DNA from: Sepiola atlantica
Lineage: Eukaryota; Mollusca; Cephalopoda; Sepiida; Sepiolidae
Assembly (NCBI GenBank): GCA_963556195.1
Contig: OY744535.1
Span: forward strand, 96,599,853-96,663,852
Direction of reading: 5' to 3'
Length of the DNA: 64,000 nucleotides
Shown here: piece after piece, positions 26,101-40,800 of the stretch
How positions within the stretch are numbered: the first letter of the stretch is position 1
How the letters are laid out: each line of letters begins with the position of its first letter
Notes under the pieces: model-generated
Told to the model about the DNA's origin: nothing
Databases searched by the model: none
Seen by the model: only the letters and a program-made list of their open reading frames with translations
Position numbers and translations under genes: made by a program

Positions 26101-29100
26101 CACAAACATAAACACCACTACTAAGAAATATAGGTTCTCAAGTTCAACACAAAGATTCTCACATCCCTGCTGACTACAACATTGTCTTCTTCAAATCTAA
26201 TCTCAACAAATACTTCTTGAGCCACCGTCAAGTTGAGTGTTGAAAGTAACTTTACAATTTATGCAACCAGGGCACGGACTGTTCAGACATCAGGATCTAT
26301 CCTAAGGCATCACGGGTACAATCTATGAAGCCACCACTAACATAAGCACCACTACCAAGAAATATAGGTTCTCAAGTTCAACACGAAGATTCTCACATCC
26401 CTGCTGACTACAACATGGTTGCCTTCAAGTCTAATCTCAACAAATACTTTTTGAGCCATCGTCAAGTAGGGTGTTGCAAGTAACTTTACAATTCATGCAA
26501 CCAGGGCACGGACTGTTCAGACATCAGGATCCATCCTAAGGCATCACGGGTACAATCTATGAAGCCATCACTAACATAAGCACCACTACCAAGAAATATA
26601 TGTTCTCAAGTTCAACACGAATATTCTCACATCCCTGCTGACTACAACATGGTCTTCTTCAAGTCTAATCTCAACAAATACTTTTTGAGCCGTAGTCAAG
26701 TAGAGTGTTGCAAGTCACCTTACAATTTATGCAACCAGGGCACGGACTGTTCAGACATCAGGATCCATCCTAAGGCATCACGGGTACAATCTATGAAGCC
26801 ACCACTAACATAAGCACCACTACCATGAAATATAGGTTCTCAAGTTCAACACGAAGATTCTCACATCCCTGCTGACTACAACATGGTCTTCTTCAAGTCT
26901 AATCTCAACAAATACTTGTTGAGCCGTCGTCAAGTAGAGTGTTGCAAGTCACCTAACAATTAATGCAACCAGGGCACGGACTGTTCAGACATCAGGATCC
27001 ATCCTAAGGCATCCCGGGTACAATCTATGAAGCCACCACTAACATAAGCACCACTACCAAGAAATATAGGTTCGGAAGTTCAACACGAAGATTCTCACAT
27101 CCCTGCTGACTACAACATGGTCTTCTTCAAGTCTAATCTCAACAAATACTTGTTGAGCCATCGTCAAGTGGAGTGTTGCAAGTAACTTTACAATTTATGC
27201 AACCAGGGCACGGACTGTTCAGACATCAGGATCCATCCTAAGGCATCACGGGTACAATCTATGAAGCCACCACTAACATAAGCACCACTACCAAGAAATA
27301 TAGGTTCTCAAGTTCAACACGAAGATTCTCACATCCCTGCTGACTACAACATGGTCTTCTTCAAGTCTAATCTCAACAAATACTTGTTGAGCCATCGTCA
27401 AGTTGAGTGTTGCAAGTAACTTTACAATTCATGCAACCAGGGCACGGACTGTTCAGACATCAGGATCCATCCTAAGGCATCACGGGTACAATCTATGAAG
27501 CCACCACTAACATAAGCACCACTACCAAGAAATATAGGTTCTCAAGTTCAACACGAAGATTCTCACATCCCTGCTGACTACAACATGGTCATCTTCAAGT
27601 CTAATCTCAACAAATACTTGTTGAGCCATCGTCAAGGGGATAGTTGCAAGTAACTTTACAATTTATGCAACCAGGGCACGGACTGTTCAGACCTCAGGAT
27701 CAATCCTAAGGCATCACGGGTACAATCTATGAAGCCACCACAAACATAAACACCACTACTAAGAAATATAGGTTCTCAAGTTCAACACAAAGATTCTCAC
27801 ATCCCTGCTGACTACAACATTGTCTTCTTCAAATCTAATCTCAACAAATACTTCTTGAGCCATCGTCAAGTTGAGTGTTGAAAGTAACTTTACAATTTAT
27901 GCAACCAGGGCACGGACTGTTCAGACATCAGGATCTATCCTAAGGCATCACGGGTACAATCTATGAAGCCACCACTAACATAAGCACCACTACCAAGAAA
28001 TATAGGTTCTCAAGTTCAACACGAAGATTCTCACATCCCTGCTGACTACAACATGGTTGTCTTCAAGTCTAATCTCAACAAATACTTTTTGAGCCATCGT
28101 CAAGTAGGGTGTTGCAAGTAACTTTACAATTCATGCAACCAGGGCACGGACTGTTCAGACATCAGGATCCATCCTAAGGCATCACGGGTACAATCGATGA
28201 AGCCACCACAAACATAAACACCACTACTAAGAAATATAGGTTCTCAAGTTCAACACAAAGATTCTCACATCCCTGCTGACTACAACATTGTCTTCTTCAA
28301 ATCTAATCTCAACAAATACTTCTTGAGCCACCGTCAAGTTGAGTGTTGAAAGTAACTTTACAATTTATGCAACCAGGGCACGGACTGTTCAGACATCAGG
28401 ATCTATCCTAAGGCATCACCGGTACAATCTATGAAGCCACCACTAACATAAGCACCACTACCAAGAAATATAGGTTCTCAAGTTCAACACGAAGATTCTC
28501 ACATCCCTGCTGACTACAACATGGTTGCCTTCAAGTCTAATCTCAACAAATACTTTTTGAGCAATCATCAAGTAGGGTGTTGCAAGTAACTTTACAATTC
28601 ATGCAACCAGGGCACGGACTGTTCAGACATCAGGATCCATCCTAAGGCATCACGGGTACAATCTATGAAGCCATCACTAACATAAGCACCACTACCAAGA
28701 AATATATGTTCTCAAGTTCAACACGAATATTCTCACATCCCTGCTGACTACAACATGGTCTTCTTCAAGTCTAATCTCAACAAATACTTTTTGAGCCGTC
28801 GTCAAGTAGAGTGTTGCAAGTCACCTTACAATTTATGCAACCAGGGCACGGACTGTTCAGACATCAGGATCCATCCTAAGGCATCACGGGTACAATCTAT
28901 GAAGCCACCACTAACATAAGCACCACTACCATGAAATATAGGTTCTCAAGTTCAACACGAAGATTCTCACATCCCTGCTGACTACAACATGGTCTTCTTC
29001 AAGTCTAATCTCAACAAATACTTGTTGAGCCGTCGTCAAGTAGAGTGTTGCAAGTCACCTAACAATTAATGCAACCAGGGCACGGACTGTTCAGACATCA

Positions 29101-30392
29101 GGATCCATCCTAAGGCATCCCGGGTACAATCTATGAAGCCACCACTAACATAAGCACCACTACCAAGAAATATAGGTTCGGAAGTTCAACACGAAGATTC
29201 TCACATCCCTGCTGACTACAACATGGTCTTCTTCAAGTCTAATCTCAACAAATACTTGTTGAGCCATCGTCAAGTGGAGTGTTGCAAGTAACTTTACAAT
29301 TCATGCAACCAGGGCACGGACTGTTCAGACATCAGGATCCATCCTAAGGCATCACGGGTACAATCTATGAAGCCACCACTAACATAAGCACCACTACCAA
29401 GAAATATAGGTTCTCAAGTTCAACACGAAGATTCTCACATCCCTGCTGACTACAACATGGTCATCTTCAAGTCTAATCTCAACAAATACTTGTTGAGCCA
29501 TCGTCAAGGGGATAGTTGCAAGTAACTTTACAATTTATGCAACCAGGGCACGGACTGTTCAGACATCAGGATCAATCCTAAGGCATCACGGGTACAATCT
29601 ATGAAGCCACCACAAACATAAACACCACTACTAAGAAATATAGGTTCTCAAGTTCAACACAAAGATTCTCACATCCCTGCTGACTACAACATTGTCTTCT
29701 TCAAATATAATCTCAACAAATACTTCTTGAGCCATCGTCAAGTTGAGTGTTGAAAGTAACTTTACAATTTATGCAACCAGGGCACGGACTGTTCAGACAT
29801 CAGGATCTATCCTAAGGCATCACGGGTACAATCTATGAAGCCACCACTAACATAAGCACCACTACCAAGAAATATAGGTTCTCAAGTTCAACACGAAGAT
29901 TCTCACATCCCTGCTGACTACAACATGGTTGTCTTCAAGTCTAATCTCAACAAATACTTTTTGAGCCATCGTCAAGTAGGGTGTTGCAAGTAACTTTACA
30001 ATTCATGCAACCAGGGCACGGACTGTTCAGACATCAGGATCCATCCTAAGGCATCACGGGTACAATCTATGAAGCCACCACTAACATAAGCACCACTACC
30101 AAGAAATATATGTTCTCAAGTTCAACACGAATATTCTCACATCCCTGCTGACTACAACATGGTCTTCTTCAAGTCTAATCTCAACAAATACTTTTTGAGC
30201 CGTCGTCAAGTAGAGTGTTGCAAGTCACCTTACAATTTATGCAACCAGGGCACGGACTGTTCAGACATCAGGATCCATCCTAAGGCATCACGGGTACAAT
30301 CTATGAAGCCACCACTAACATAAGCACCACTACCAAGAAATATAGGTTCTCAAGTTCAACACGAAGATTCTCACATCCCTGCTGACTACAAC

Positions 30393-30680
30393 ATGGTCTT
30401 CTTCAAGTCTAATCTCAACAAATACTTGTTGAGCCGTCGTCAAGTAGAGTGTTGCAAGTCACCTTACAATTTATGCAACCAGGGCACGGACTGTTCAGAC
30501 ATCAGGATCCATCCTAAGGCATCACGGGTACAATCTATGAAGCCACCACTACCAAGAAATATAGGTTCTCAAGTTCAACACGAAGATTCTCACATCCCTG
30601 CTGACTACAACATGGTCTTCTTCAAGTCTAATCTCAACAAATACTTGTTGAGCCATCGTCAAGTAGAGTGTTGCAAGTAA
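30393..30680 (+). other. 95-codon open frame inside satellite, copy 1
   Basis: A 15-bp deletion (loss of AACATAAGCACCACT) removes the recurrent TAA of the monomer. The frame then runs from one monomer into the next until the TAA of an AAGTAACTT variant. The peptide has NLNKYLL, VECCKSPYNLCN and IRIHPKASRVQSM. It has no promoter or splice context that I can see, so expression is not claimed. Identical in sequence to the frame at 31548-31835. Confidence 0.3.
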
Positions 30681-31547
30681 CTTTACAATTTATGCAACCA
30701 GGGCACGGACTGTTCAGACATCAGGATCCATCCTAAGGTATCACGGGTACAATCTATGAAGCCACCACTAACATAAGCACCACTACCAAGAAAGATAGGT
30801 TCTCAAGTTCAACACGAAGATTCTCACATCCTTGCTGACTACAACATGGTCTTCTTCAAGTCTAATCTCAACAAATACTTGTTGAGCCGTCGTCAAGTTG
30901 AGTGTTGCAAGTCACCTTACAATTTATGCAACCAGGGCACGGACTGTTCAGACATCAGGATCCATCCTAAGGCATCACGGGTACAATCTATGAAGCCACC
31001 ACTAACATAAGCACCACTACCAAGAAATATAGGTTCTCAAGTTCAACACGAAGATTCTCACATCCCTGCTGACTACAACATGGTCTTCTTCAAGTCTAAT
31101 CTCAACAAATACTTGTTGAGCCATCTTCAAGTGGAGTGTTGCAAGTAACTTTACAATTTATGCAACTAGGGCACGGACTGTTCAGACATCAGGATCCATC
31201 CTAAGGCATCACGGGTACAATCTATGAAGCCACCACTAACATAAGCACCACTACCAAGAAATATATGTTCTCAAGTTCAACACGAATATTCTCACATCCC
31301 TGCTGACTACAACATGGTCTTCTTCAAGTCTAATCTCAACAAATACTTTTTGAGCCGTCGCCAAGTAGAGTGTTGCAAGTCACCTTACAATTTATGCAAC
31401 CAGGGCACGGACTGTTCAGACATCAGGATCCATCCTAAGGCATCACGGGTACAATCTATGAAGCCACCACTAACATAAGCACCACTACCAAGAAATATAG
31501 GTTCTCAAGTTCAACACGAAGATTCTCACATCCCTGCTGACAACAAC

Positions 31548-31835
31548 ATGGTCTTCTTCAAGTCTAATCTCAACAAATACTTGTTGAGCCGTCGTCAAGT
31601 AGAGTGTTGCAAGTCACCTTACAATTTATGCAACCAGGGCACGGACTGTTCAGACATCAGGATCCATCCTAAGGCATCACGGGTACAATCTATGAAGCCA
31701 CCACTACCAAGAAATATAGGTTCTCAAGTTCAACACGAAGATTCTCACATCCCTGCTGACTACAACATGGTCTTCTTCAAGTCTAATCTCAACAAATACT
31801 TGTTGAGCCATCGTCAAGTAGAGTGTTGCAAGTAA
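31548..31835 (+). other. 95-codon open frame inside satellite, copy 2
   Basis: Same peptide as the frame at 30393-30680 and carrying the same 15-bp deletion. It lies 1155 bp downstream, which equals five 234-bp monomers minus 15 bp. It therefore arose by duplication of a five-monomer block rather than by an independent deletion. Confidence 0.3.
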
Positions 31836-34800
31836 CTTTACAATTTATGCAACCAGGGCACGGACTGTTCAGACATCAGGATCCATCCTAAGGTATCACG
31901 GGTACAATCTATGAAGCCACCACTAACATAAGCACCACTACCAAGAAAGATAGGTTCTCAAGTTCAACACGAAGATTCTCACATCCTTGCTGACTACAAC
32001 ATGGTCTTCTTCAAGTCTAATCTCAACAAATACTTGTTGAGCCGTCGTCAAGTAGAGTGTTGCAAGTCACCTTACAATTTATGCAACCAGGGCACGGACT
32101 GTTCAGACATCAGGATCCATCCTAAGGCATCACGGGTACAATCTATGAAGCCACCACTAACATAAGCACCACTACCAAGAAATATAGGTTCTCAAGTTCA
32201 ACACGAAGATTCTCACATCCCTGCTGACTACAACATGGTCTTCTTCAAGTCTAATCTCAACAAATACTTTTTGAGCCATCTTCAAGTGGAGTGTTGCAAG
32301 TAACTTTACCATTTATGCAACTAGGGCACGGACTGTTCAGAAATCAGGATCAATCCTACGGCATCACGGGTACAATCTATGGAGCCACCACTAACATAAG
32401 CACCACTACCAAGAAATATAGGTTCTCAAGTTCAACACGAAGATACTCACATCCCTGCTAACTACAACATGGTCTTCTTCAAGTCTGATCTCAACAAATA
32501 CTTCTTGAGCCATCGTCAAGTGGAGTGTTGCAAGTAACTTTACAATTTCTGCAACCAGGGCACGGACTGTTCAGACATCAGGATCCATCCTAAGGCATCA
32601 CGGGTACAATCTATGAAGCCACCACTAACATAAGCACCACTACCAAGAAATATAGGTTCTCAAGTTCAACACGAAGATTCTCACATCCCTGCTGACTACA
32701 ACATGGTCTTCTTCAAGTCTAATCTCAACAAATACTTGTTGAGCCGTCGTCAAGTAGAGTGTTGCAAGTCACCTTACAATTTATGCAACCAGGGCACGGA
32801 CTGTTCAGACATCAGGATCCATCCTAAGGCATCCCGGGTACAATCTATGAAGCCACCACTAACATAAGCACCACTACCAAGAAATATAGGTTCTCAAGTT
32901 CAACACGAAGATTCTCACATCCCTGCTGACTACAACATGGTCTTCTTCAAGTCTAATCTCAACAAATACTTGTTGAGCCGTCGTCAAGTAGAGTGTTGCA
33001 AGTCACCTAACAATTAATGCAACCAGGGCACGGACTGTTCAGACATCAGGATCCATCCTAAGGCATCCCGGGTACAATCTATGAAGCCACCACTAACATA
33101 AGCACCACTACCAAGAAATATAGGTTCGGAAGTTCAACACAAAGATTCTCACATCCCTGCTGACTACAACATGGTTGTTTTCAAGTCTAATCTCAACAAA
33201 TACTTGTTGAGCCATCGTCAAGTGGAGTGTTGCAAGTAACTTTACAATTTATGCAACCAGGGCACGGACTGTTCAGACATCAGGATCCATCCTAAGGCAT
33301 CACGGGTACAATCTATGAAGCCACCACTAACATAAGCACCACTACCAAGAAATATAGGTTCTCAAGTTCAACACGAAGATTCTCACATCCCTGCTGACTA
33401 CAACATGGTCTTCTTCAAGTCTAATCTCAACAAATACTTGTTGAGCCATCGTCAAGTTGAGTGTTGCAAGTAACTTTACAATTCATGCAACCAGGGCACG
33501 GACTGTTCAGACATCAGGATCCATCCTAAGGCATCACGGGTACAATCTATGAAGCCACCACTAACATAAGCACCACTACCAAGAAATATAGGTTCTCAAG
33601 TTCAACACGAAGATTCTCACATCCCTGCTGACTACAACATGGTCTTCTTCAAGTCTAATCTCAACAAATACTTGTTGAGCCGTCGTCAAGTAGAGTGTTG
33701 CAAGTAACTTTACAATTAATGCAACCAGGGCACGGACTGTTCAGACATCAGGATCCATCCTAAGGCATCCCGGGTACAATCTATGAAGCCACCACTAACA
33801 TAAGCACCACTACCAAGAAATATAGGTTCTCAAGTTCAACACGAAGATTCTCACATCCCTGCTGACTACAACATGGTCTTCTTCAAGTCTAATCTCAACA
33901 AATACTTGTTGAGCCGTCGTCAAGTAGAGTGTTGCAAGTCACCTTACAATTTATGCAACCAGGGCACGGACTGTTCAGACATCAGGATCAATCCTAAGGC
34001 ATCACGGGTACAATCTATGAAGCCACCACAAACATAAACACCACTACTAAGAAATATAGGTTCTCAAGTTCAACACAAAGATTCTCACATCCCTGCTGAC
34101 TACAACATTGTCTTCTTCAAATCTAATCTCAACAAATACTTGTTGAGCCATCGTCAAGTGGAGTGTTGCAAGTAACTTTACAATTTATGCAACCAGGGCA
34201 CGGACTGTTCAGACATCAGGATCCATCCTAAGGCATCACGGGTACAATCTATGAAGCCACCACTAACATAAGCGCCACTACCAAGAAATATAGGTTCTCA
34301 AGTTCAACACGAAGATACTCACATCCCTGCTAACTACAACATGGTCTTCTTCAAGTCTAATCTCAACAAATACTTCTTGAGCCATCGTCAAGTGGAGTGT
34401 TGCAAGTAACTTTACAATTTATGCAACCAGGGCACGGACTGTTCAGACATCAGGATCCATCCTAAGGCATCACGGGTACAATCTATGTAGCCACCACTTA
34501 CATAAGCACCACTACCAAGAAATATAGGTTCTCAAGTTCAACACGAAGATTCTCACATCCCTGCTGACTACAACATGGTCTTCTTCAAGTCTAATCTCAA
34601 CAAATACTTGTTGAGCCGTCGTCAAGTAGAGTGTTGCAAGTCACCTTACAATTTATGCAACCAGGGCACGGACTGTTCAGACATCAGGATCCATCCTAAG
34701 GCATCCCGGGTACAATCTATGAAGCCACCACTAACATAAGCACCACTACCAAGAAATATAGGTTCGGAAGTTCAACACAAAGATTCTCACATCCCTGCTG

Positions 34801-37800
34801 ACTACAACATGGTTGTTTTCAAGTCTAATCTCAACAAATACTTGTTGAGCCATCGTCAAGTGGAGTGTTGCAAGTAACTTTACAATTTATGCAACCAGGG
34901 CACGGACTGTTCAGACATCAGGATCCATCCTAAGGCATCACGGGTACAATCTATGAAGCCACCACTAACATAAGCACCACTACCAAGAAATATAGGTTCT
35001 CAAGTTCAACACGAAGATACTCACATCCCTGCTGACTACAACATGGTCTTCTTCAAGTCTAATCTCAACAAATACTTGTTGAGCCATCGTCAAGTTGAGT
35101 GTTGCAAGTAACTTTACAATTCATGCAACCAGGGCACGGACTGTTCAGACATCAGGATCCATCCTAAGGCATCACGGGTACAATCTATGAAGCCACCACT
35201 AACATAAGCACCACTACCAAGAAATATAGGTTCTCAAGTTCAACACGAAGATTCTCACATCCCTGCTGACTACAACATGGTCTTCTTCAAGTCTAATCTC
35301 AACAAATACTTGTTGAGCCATCGTCAAGGGGATAGTTGCAAGTAACTTTACAATTTATGCAACCAGGGCACGGACTGTTCAGACATCAGGATCCGTCCAA
35401 AGGTATCACGGGTACAATCTATGAAGCCACCACTAACATAAGCACCACTACCAAGAAATATAGGTTCTCAAGTTAAACAGGAAGATTCTCACATCCCTGC
35501 TGACTACAACATGGTCTTCTTCAAGTCTAATCTCAACAAATACTTGTTGAGCCGTCGTATGTAGAGTGTTGCAAGTAACTTTACAATTTATGCAACCAGG
35601 GCACAAACTGTTCAGACATCAGGATCCATCCTAAGGCATCACGGGTACAATCTATAAAGCCACCACTAACATAAGCACCACTACCAAGAAATATAGGTTC
35701 TCAAGTTCAACACGAAGATTCTCACATCCCTGCTGACTACAACATGGTCTTCTTCAAGTCTAATCTCAACAAATACTTGTTGAGCCATCGTCAAGTGGAG
35801 TGTTGCAAGTAACTTTACAATTTATGCAACCAGGGCACGGACTGTTCAGACATCAGGATCCATCCTAAGGCATCACGGGTACAATCTATGAAGCCACCAC
35901 TAACATAAGCACCACTACCAAGAAATATAGGTTCTCAAGTTCAACACAAAGATTCTCACATCCCTGCTGACTACAACATGGTCTTCTTCAAGTCTAATCT
36001 CAACAAATACTTGTTGAGCCATCGTTAAGTGGAGTGTTGCAAGTAACTTTACAATTTATGCAACCAGGGCACGGACTGTTCAGACATCAGGATCTATCCT
36101 AAGGAATCACGGGTACAATCTATGAAGCCACACCTAACATAAGCACCACTACCAAGAAATATAGGTTCTCAAGTTCAACACGAAGATTCTCACATCCCTA
36201 CTGACTACAACATTGTCTTCTTCAAATCTAATCTCAACAAATACTTGTTGAGCCATCGTCAAGTGGAGTGTTGCAAGTAACTTTACAATTTATGCAACCA
36301 GGGCACGGACTGTTCAGACATCAGGATCTATCCTAAGGCATCACGGGTACAATCTATGAAGCCACACCTAACATAAGCACCACTACCAAGAAATATAGGT
36401 TCTCAAGTTCAACACGAAGATTCTCACATCCCTGCTGACTACAACATGGTCTTCTTCAAGTCTAATCTCAACAAATACTTGTTGAGCCATCGTCAAGTGG
36501 AGTGTTGCAAGTAACTTTACAATTTATGCAACCAGGGCACGGACTGTTCAGACATCAGGATCCATCCTAAGGAATCACGGGTACAATCTATGAAGCCACA
36601 CCTAACATAAGCACCACTACCAAGAAATATAGGTTCTCAAGTTCAACACGAAGATTCTCACATCCCTACTGACTACAACATTGTCTTCTTCAAATCTAAT
36701 CTCAACAAATACTTGTTGAGCCATCGTCAAGTGGAGTGTTGCAAGTAACTTTACAATTTATGCAACCAGGGCACGGACTGTTCAGACATCAGGATCTATC
36801 CTAAGGAATCACGGGTACAATCTATGAAGCCACACCTAACATAAGCACCACTACCAAGAAATATAGGTTCTCAAGTTCAACACGAAGATTCTCACATCCC
36901 TACTGACTACAACATTGTCTTCTTCAAATCTAATCTCAACAAATACTTGTTGAGCCATCGTCAAGTGGAGTGTTGCAAGTAACTTTACAATTTATGCAAC
37001 CAGGGCACGGACTGTTCAGACATCAGGATCTATCCTAAGGAATCACGGGTACAATCTATGAAGCCACACCTAACATAAGCACCACTACCAAGAAATATAG
37101 GTTCTCAAGTTCAACACGAAGATTCTCACATCCCTACTGACTACAACATTGTCTTCTTCAAATCTAATCTCAACAAATACTTGTTGAGCCATCGTCAAGT
37201 GGAGTGTTGCAAGTAACTTTACAATTTATGCAACCAGGGCACGGACTGTTCAGACATCAGGATCTATCCTAAGGAATCACGGGTACAATCTATGAAGCCA
37301 CACCTAACATAAGCACCACTACCAAGAAATATAGGTTCTCAAGTTCAACACGAAGATTCTCACATCCCTACTGACTACAACATTGTCTTCTTCAAATCTA
37401 ATCTCAACAAATACTTGTTGAGCCATCGTCAAGTGGAGTGTTGCAAGTAACTTTACAATTTATGCAACCAGGGCACGGACTGTTCAGACATCAGGATCTA
37501 TCCTAAGGCATCACGGGTACAATCTATGAAGCCACACCTAACATAAGCACCACTACCAAGAAATATAGGTTCTCAAGTTCAACACGAAGATTCTCACATC
37601 CCTGCTGACTACAACATGGTCTTCTTCAAGTCTAATCTCAACAAATACTTGTTGAGCCATCGTCAAGTGGAATGTTGCAAGTAACTTTAAAATTAATGCA
37701 ACCAGGGCACGTTCTGTTCAGACATCAGGATCTATCCTAAGGAATCACGGGTACAATCTATGAAGTCACCACTAACATAAGCACCACTACCAAGAAAGAT

Positions 37801-40800
37801 AGGTTCTCAAGTTCAACACGAAGATTCTCACATCCCTGCTGACTACAACATGGTTGTCTTCAAGTCTAATCTCAACAAATACTTGTTGAGCCGTCGTCAA
37901 GTAGAGTGTTGCAAGTCACCTTACAATTTATGCAACCAGGGCACGGACTGTTCAGACATCAGGATCAATCCTAAGGCATCACGGGTACAGTCTATACAGC
38001 CACCACTAACATAAGCACCACTACCAAGAAATATAGGTTCTCAAGTTCAACACGAAGATTCTCACATCCCTGCTGACTACAACATTGTCTTCTTCAAGTC
38101 TAATCTCAACAAATACTTGTTGAGCCATCGTCAAGTGGAGTGTTGCAAGTAACTTTACAATTTATGCAACTAGGGAACGGACTGTTCAGACATCAGGATC
38201 CATCCTAAGGCATCACGGGTACAATCTATGAAGCCACCACTAACATAAGCACCACTACCAAGAAATATAGGTTCTCAAGTTCAACACGAAGATTCTCACA
38301 TCCCTGCTGACTACAACATGGTCTTCTTCAAGTCTAATCTCAACAAATACTTGTTGAGCCATCGTCAAGTGGAGTGTTGCAAGTAACTTTACAATTTATG
38401 CAACCAGGGCACGGACTGTTCAGACATCAGGATCCATCCTAAGGCATCACGGGTACAATCTATGAAGCCACCACTAACATAAGCACCACTACCAAGAAAG
38501 ATAGGTGCTCAAGTTCAACACGAAGATTCTCACATCCCTGCTGACTACAACATGGTCTTCTTCAAGTCTAATCTCAACAAATACTTGTTGAGCCGTCGTC
38601 AAGTAGAGTGTTGCAAGTAACTTTACAATTTATGCAACCAGGGCACGGACTGTTAAGACATCAGGATCCATCCTAAGGTATCACGGGTACAATCTATGAA
38701 GCCACCACTTACATAAGCACCACTACCAAGAAATATAGGTTCTAAAGTTAAACAGGAAGATTCTCACATCCCTGCTGACTACAACATGGTCTTCTTCAAG
38801 TCTCATCTCAACAAATACTTGTTGAGCCATCGTCAAGTGGAGTGTTGCAAGTAACTTTACAATTTATGCAACCAGGGCACGGACTGTTCAGACATCAGGA
38901 TCCATCCTAAGGCATCACGGGTACAATCTATGAAGCAACCACTAACATAAGCACTACTACCAAGAAAGATAGGTTCTCAAGTTCAACACGAAGATTCTCA
39001 CATCTCTGCTGACTACAACATGGTCTTCTTCAAGTCTAATCTCAACAAATACTTGTTGAGCCGTCGTCAAGTAGAGTGTTGCAAGTCACCTTACAATTTA
39101 TGCAACCAGGGCACGGACTGTTCAGACATCAGGATCCATCCTAAGGCATCCCGGGTACAATCTATGAAGCCACCACTTATATAAGCACCACTACCCAGAA
39201 ATATAGGTTCTCAAGTTCAACACGAAGATTCTCACATCCCTGCTGACTACAACATGGTCTTCTTCAAGTCTAATCTCAACAAATACTTGTTGAGCCACCG
39301 TCAAGTGGAGTGTTGCATGTAACTTTACAATTTATGCAACCAGGGCACGGACTGTTCAGACATCAGGATCCATCCTAAGGCATCACGGGTACAATCTATG
39401 AAGCCACCACTAACATAAGCACCACTACCAAGAAATATAGGTTCTCAAGTTCAAAACGAAGATTCTCACATCCCTGCTGACTACAACATGGTTGTCTTCA
39501 AGTCTAATCTCAACAAATACTTGTTGAGCCATCGTCAAGTGGAGTGTTGCAAGTAACTTTACAATTTATGCAACCAGGGCACGGACTGTTCAGACATCAG
39601 GATCCATCCTAAGGCATCACGGGTACAATCTATGAAGCCACCACTAACATAAGCACCACTACCAAGAAAGATAGGTTCTCAAGTTCAACACGAAGATTCT
39701 CACATCCCTGCTGACTACAACAGGGTTGTCTTCAAGTCTAATCTCAACAAATACTTGTTGAGCCATCGTCAAGTAGAGTGTTGCAAGTCACCTTACAATT
39801 TATGCAACTTGGGCACGGACTATTCAGACATCAGGATTCATACTAAGGCATCACGGGTACAATCTCAAAAGCCACCACTAATATAAGCACCACTACCAAG
39901 AAATATAGGTTCTCAAGTTCAACACGAAGATTCTCACATCCCTGCTGACTACAACATTGTCTTCTTCAAATCTAATCTGAACAAATACTTGTTGAGCCAT
40001 CGTCAAGTGGAGTGTTGCAAGTAACTTTACAATTTATGCAACCAGGGCACGGACTGTTCAGACATCAGGATCCATCCTAAGGCATCACGGGTACAATCTA
40101 TGAAGCCACCACTAACATAAGCACCACTACCAAGAAATATAGGTTCTCAAGTTCAACACGAAGATTCTCACATCCCTGCTGACTACAACATGGTCTTCTT
40201 CAAGTCTAATCTCAACAAATACTTGTTGAGCCATCGTCAAGTGGAGTGTTGCAAGTAACTTTACAATTAATGCAACCAGGGCACGGACTGTTCAGACATC
40301 AGGATCCATCCTAAGGAATCACGGGTACAATCTATGAAGCCACCACTAACATAAGCACCACTACCAAGAAAGATAGGTTCTCAAGTTCAACACGAAGATT
40401 CTCACATCCATGCTGACTACAACATGGTTGTCTTCAAGTCTAATCTCAACAAATACTTGTTGAGCCGTCGTCAAGTAGAGTGTTGCAAGTCACTTTACAA
40501 TTTATGCAACCAGGGCACGGACTGTTCAGACATCAGGATCCATCCTAAGGCATCACGGGTACAATCTATGAAGCCACCACTAACATAAGCACCACTACCA
40601 AGAAATATAGGTTCTCAAGTTCAACACGAAGATTCTCACATCCCTGCTGACTACAACATGGTTGTCTTTAAGTCTAATCTCAACAAATACTTTTTGAGCC
40701 ATCGTCAAGTGGAGTGTTGCAAGTAACTTTACAATTCATACAACCAGGGCACCGACTGTTCAGACATCAGGATCCATCCTAAGGCATCACGGGTACAATC

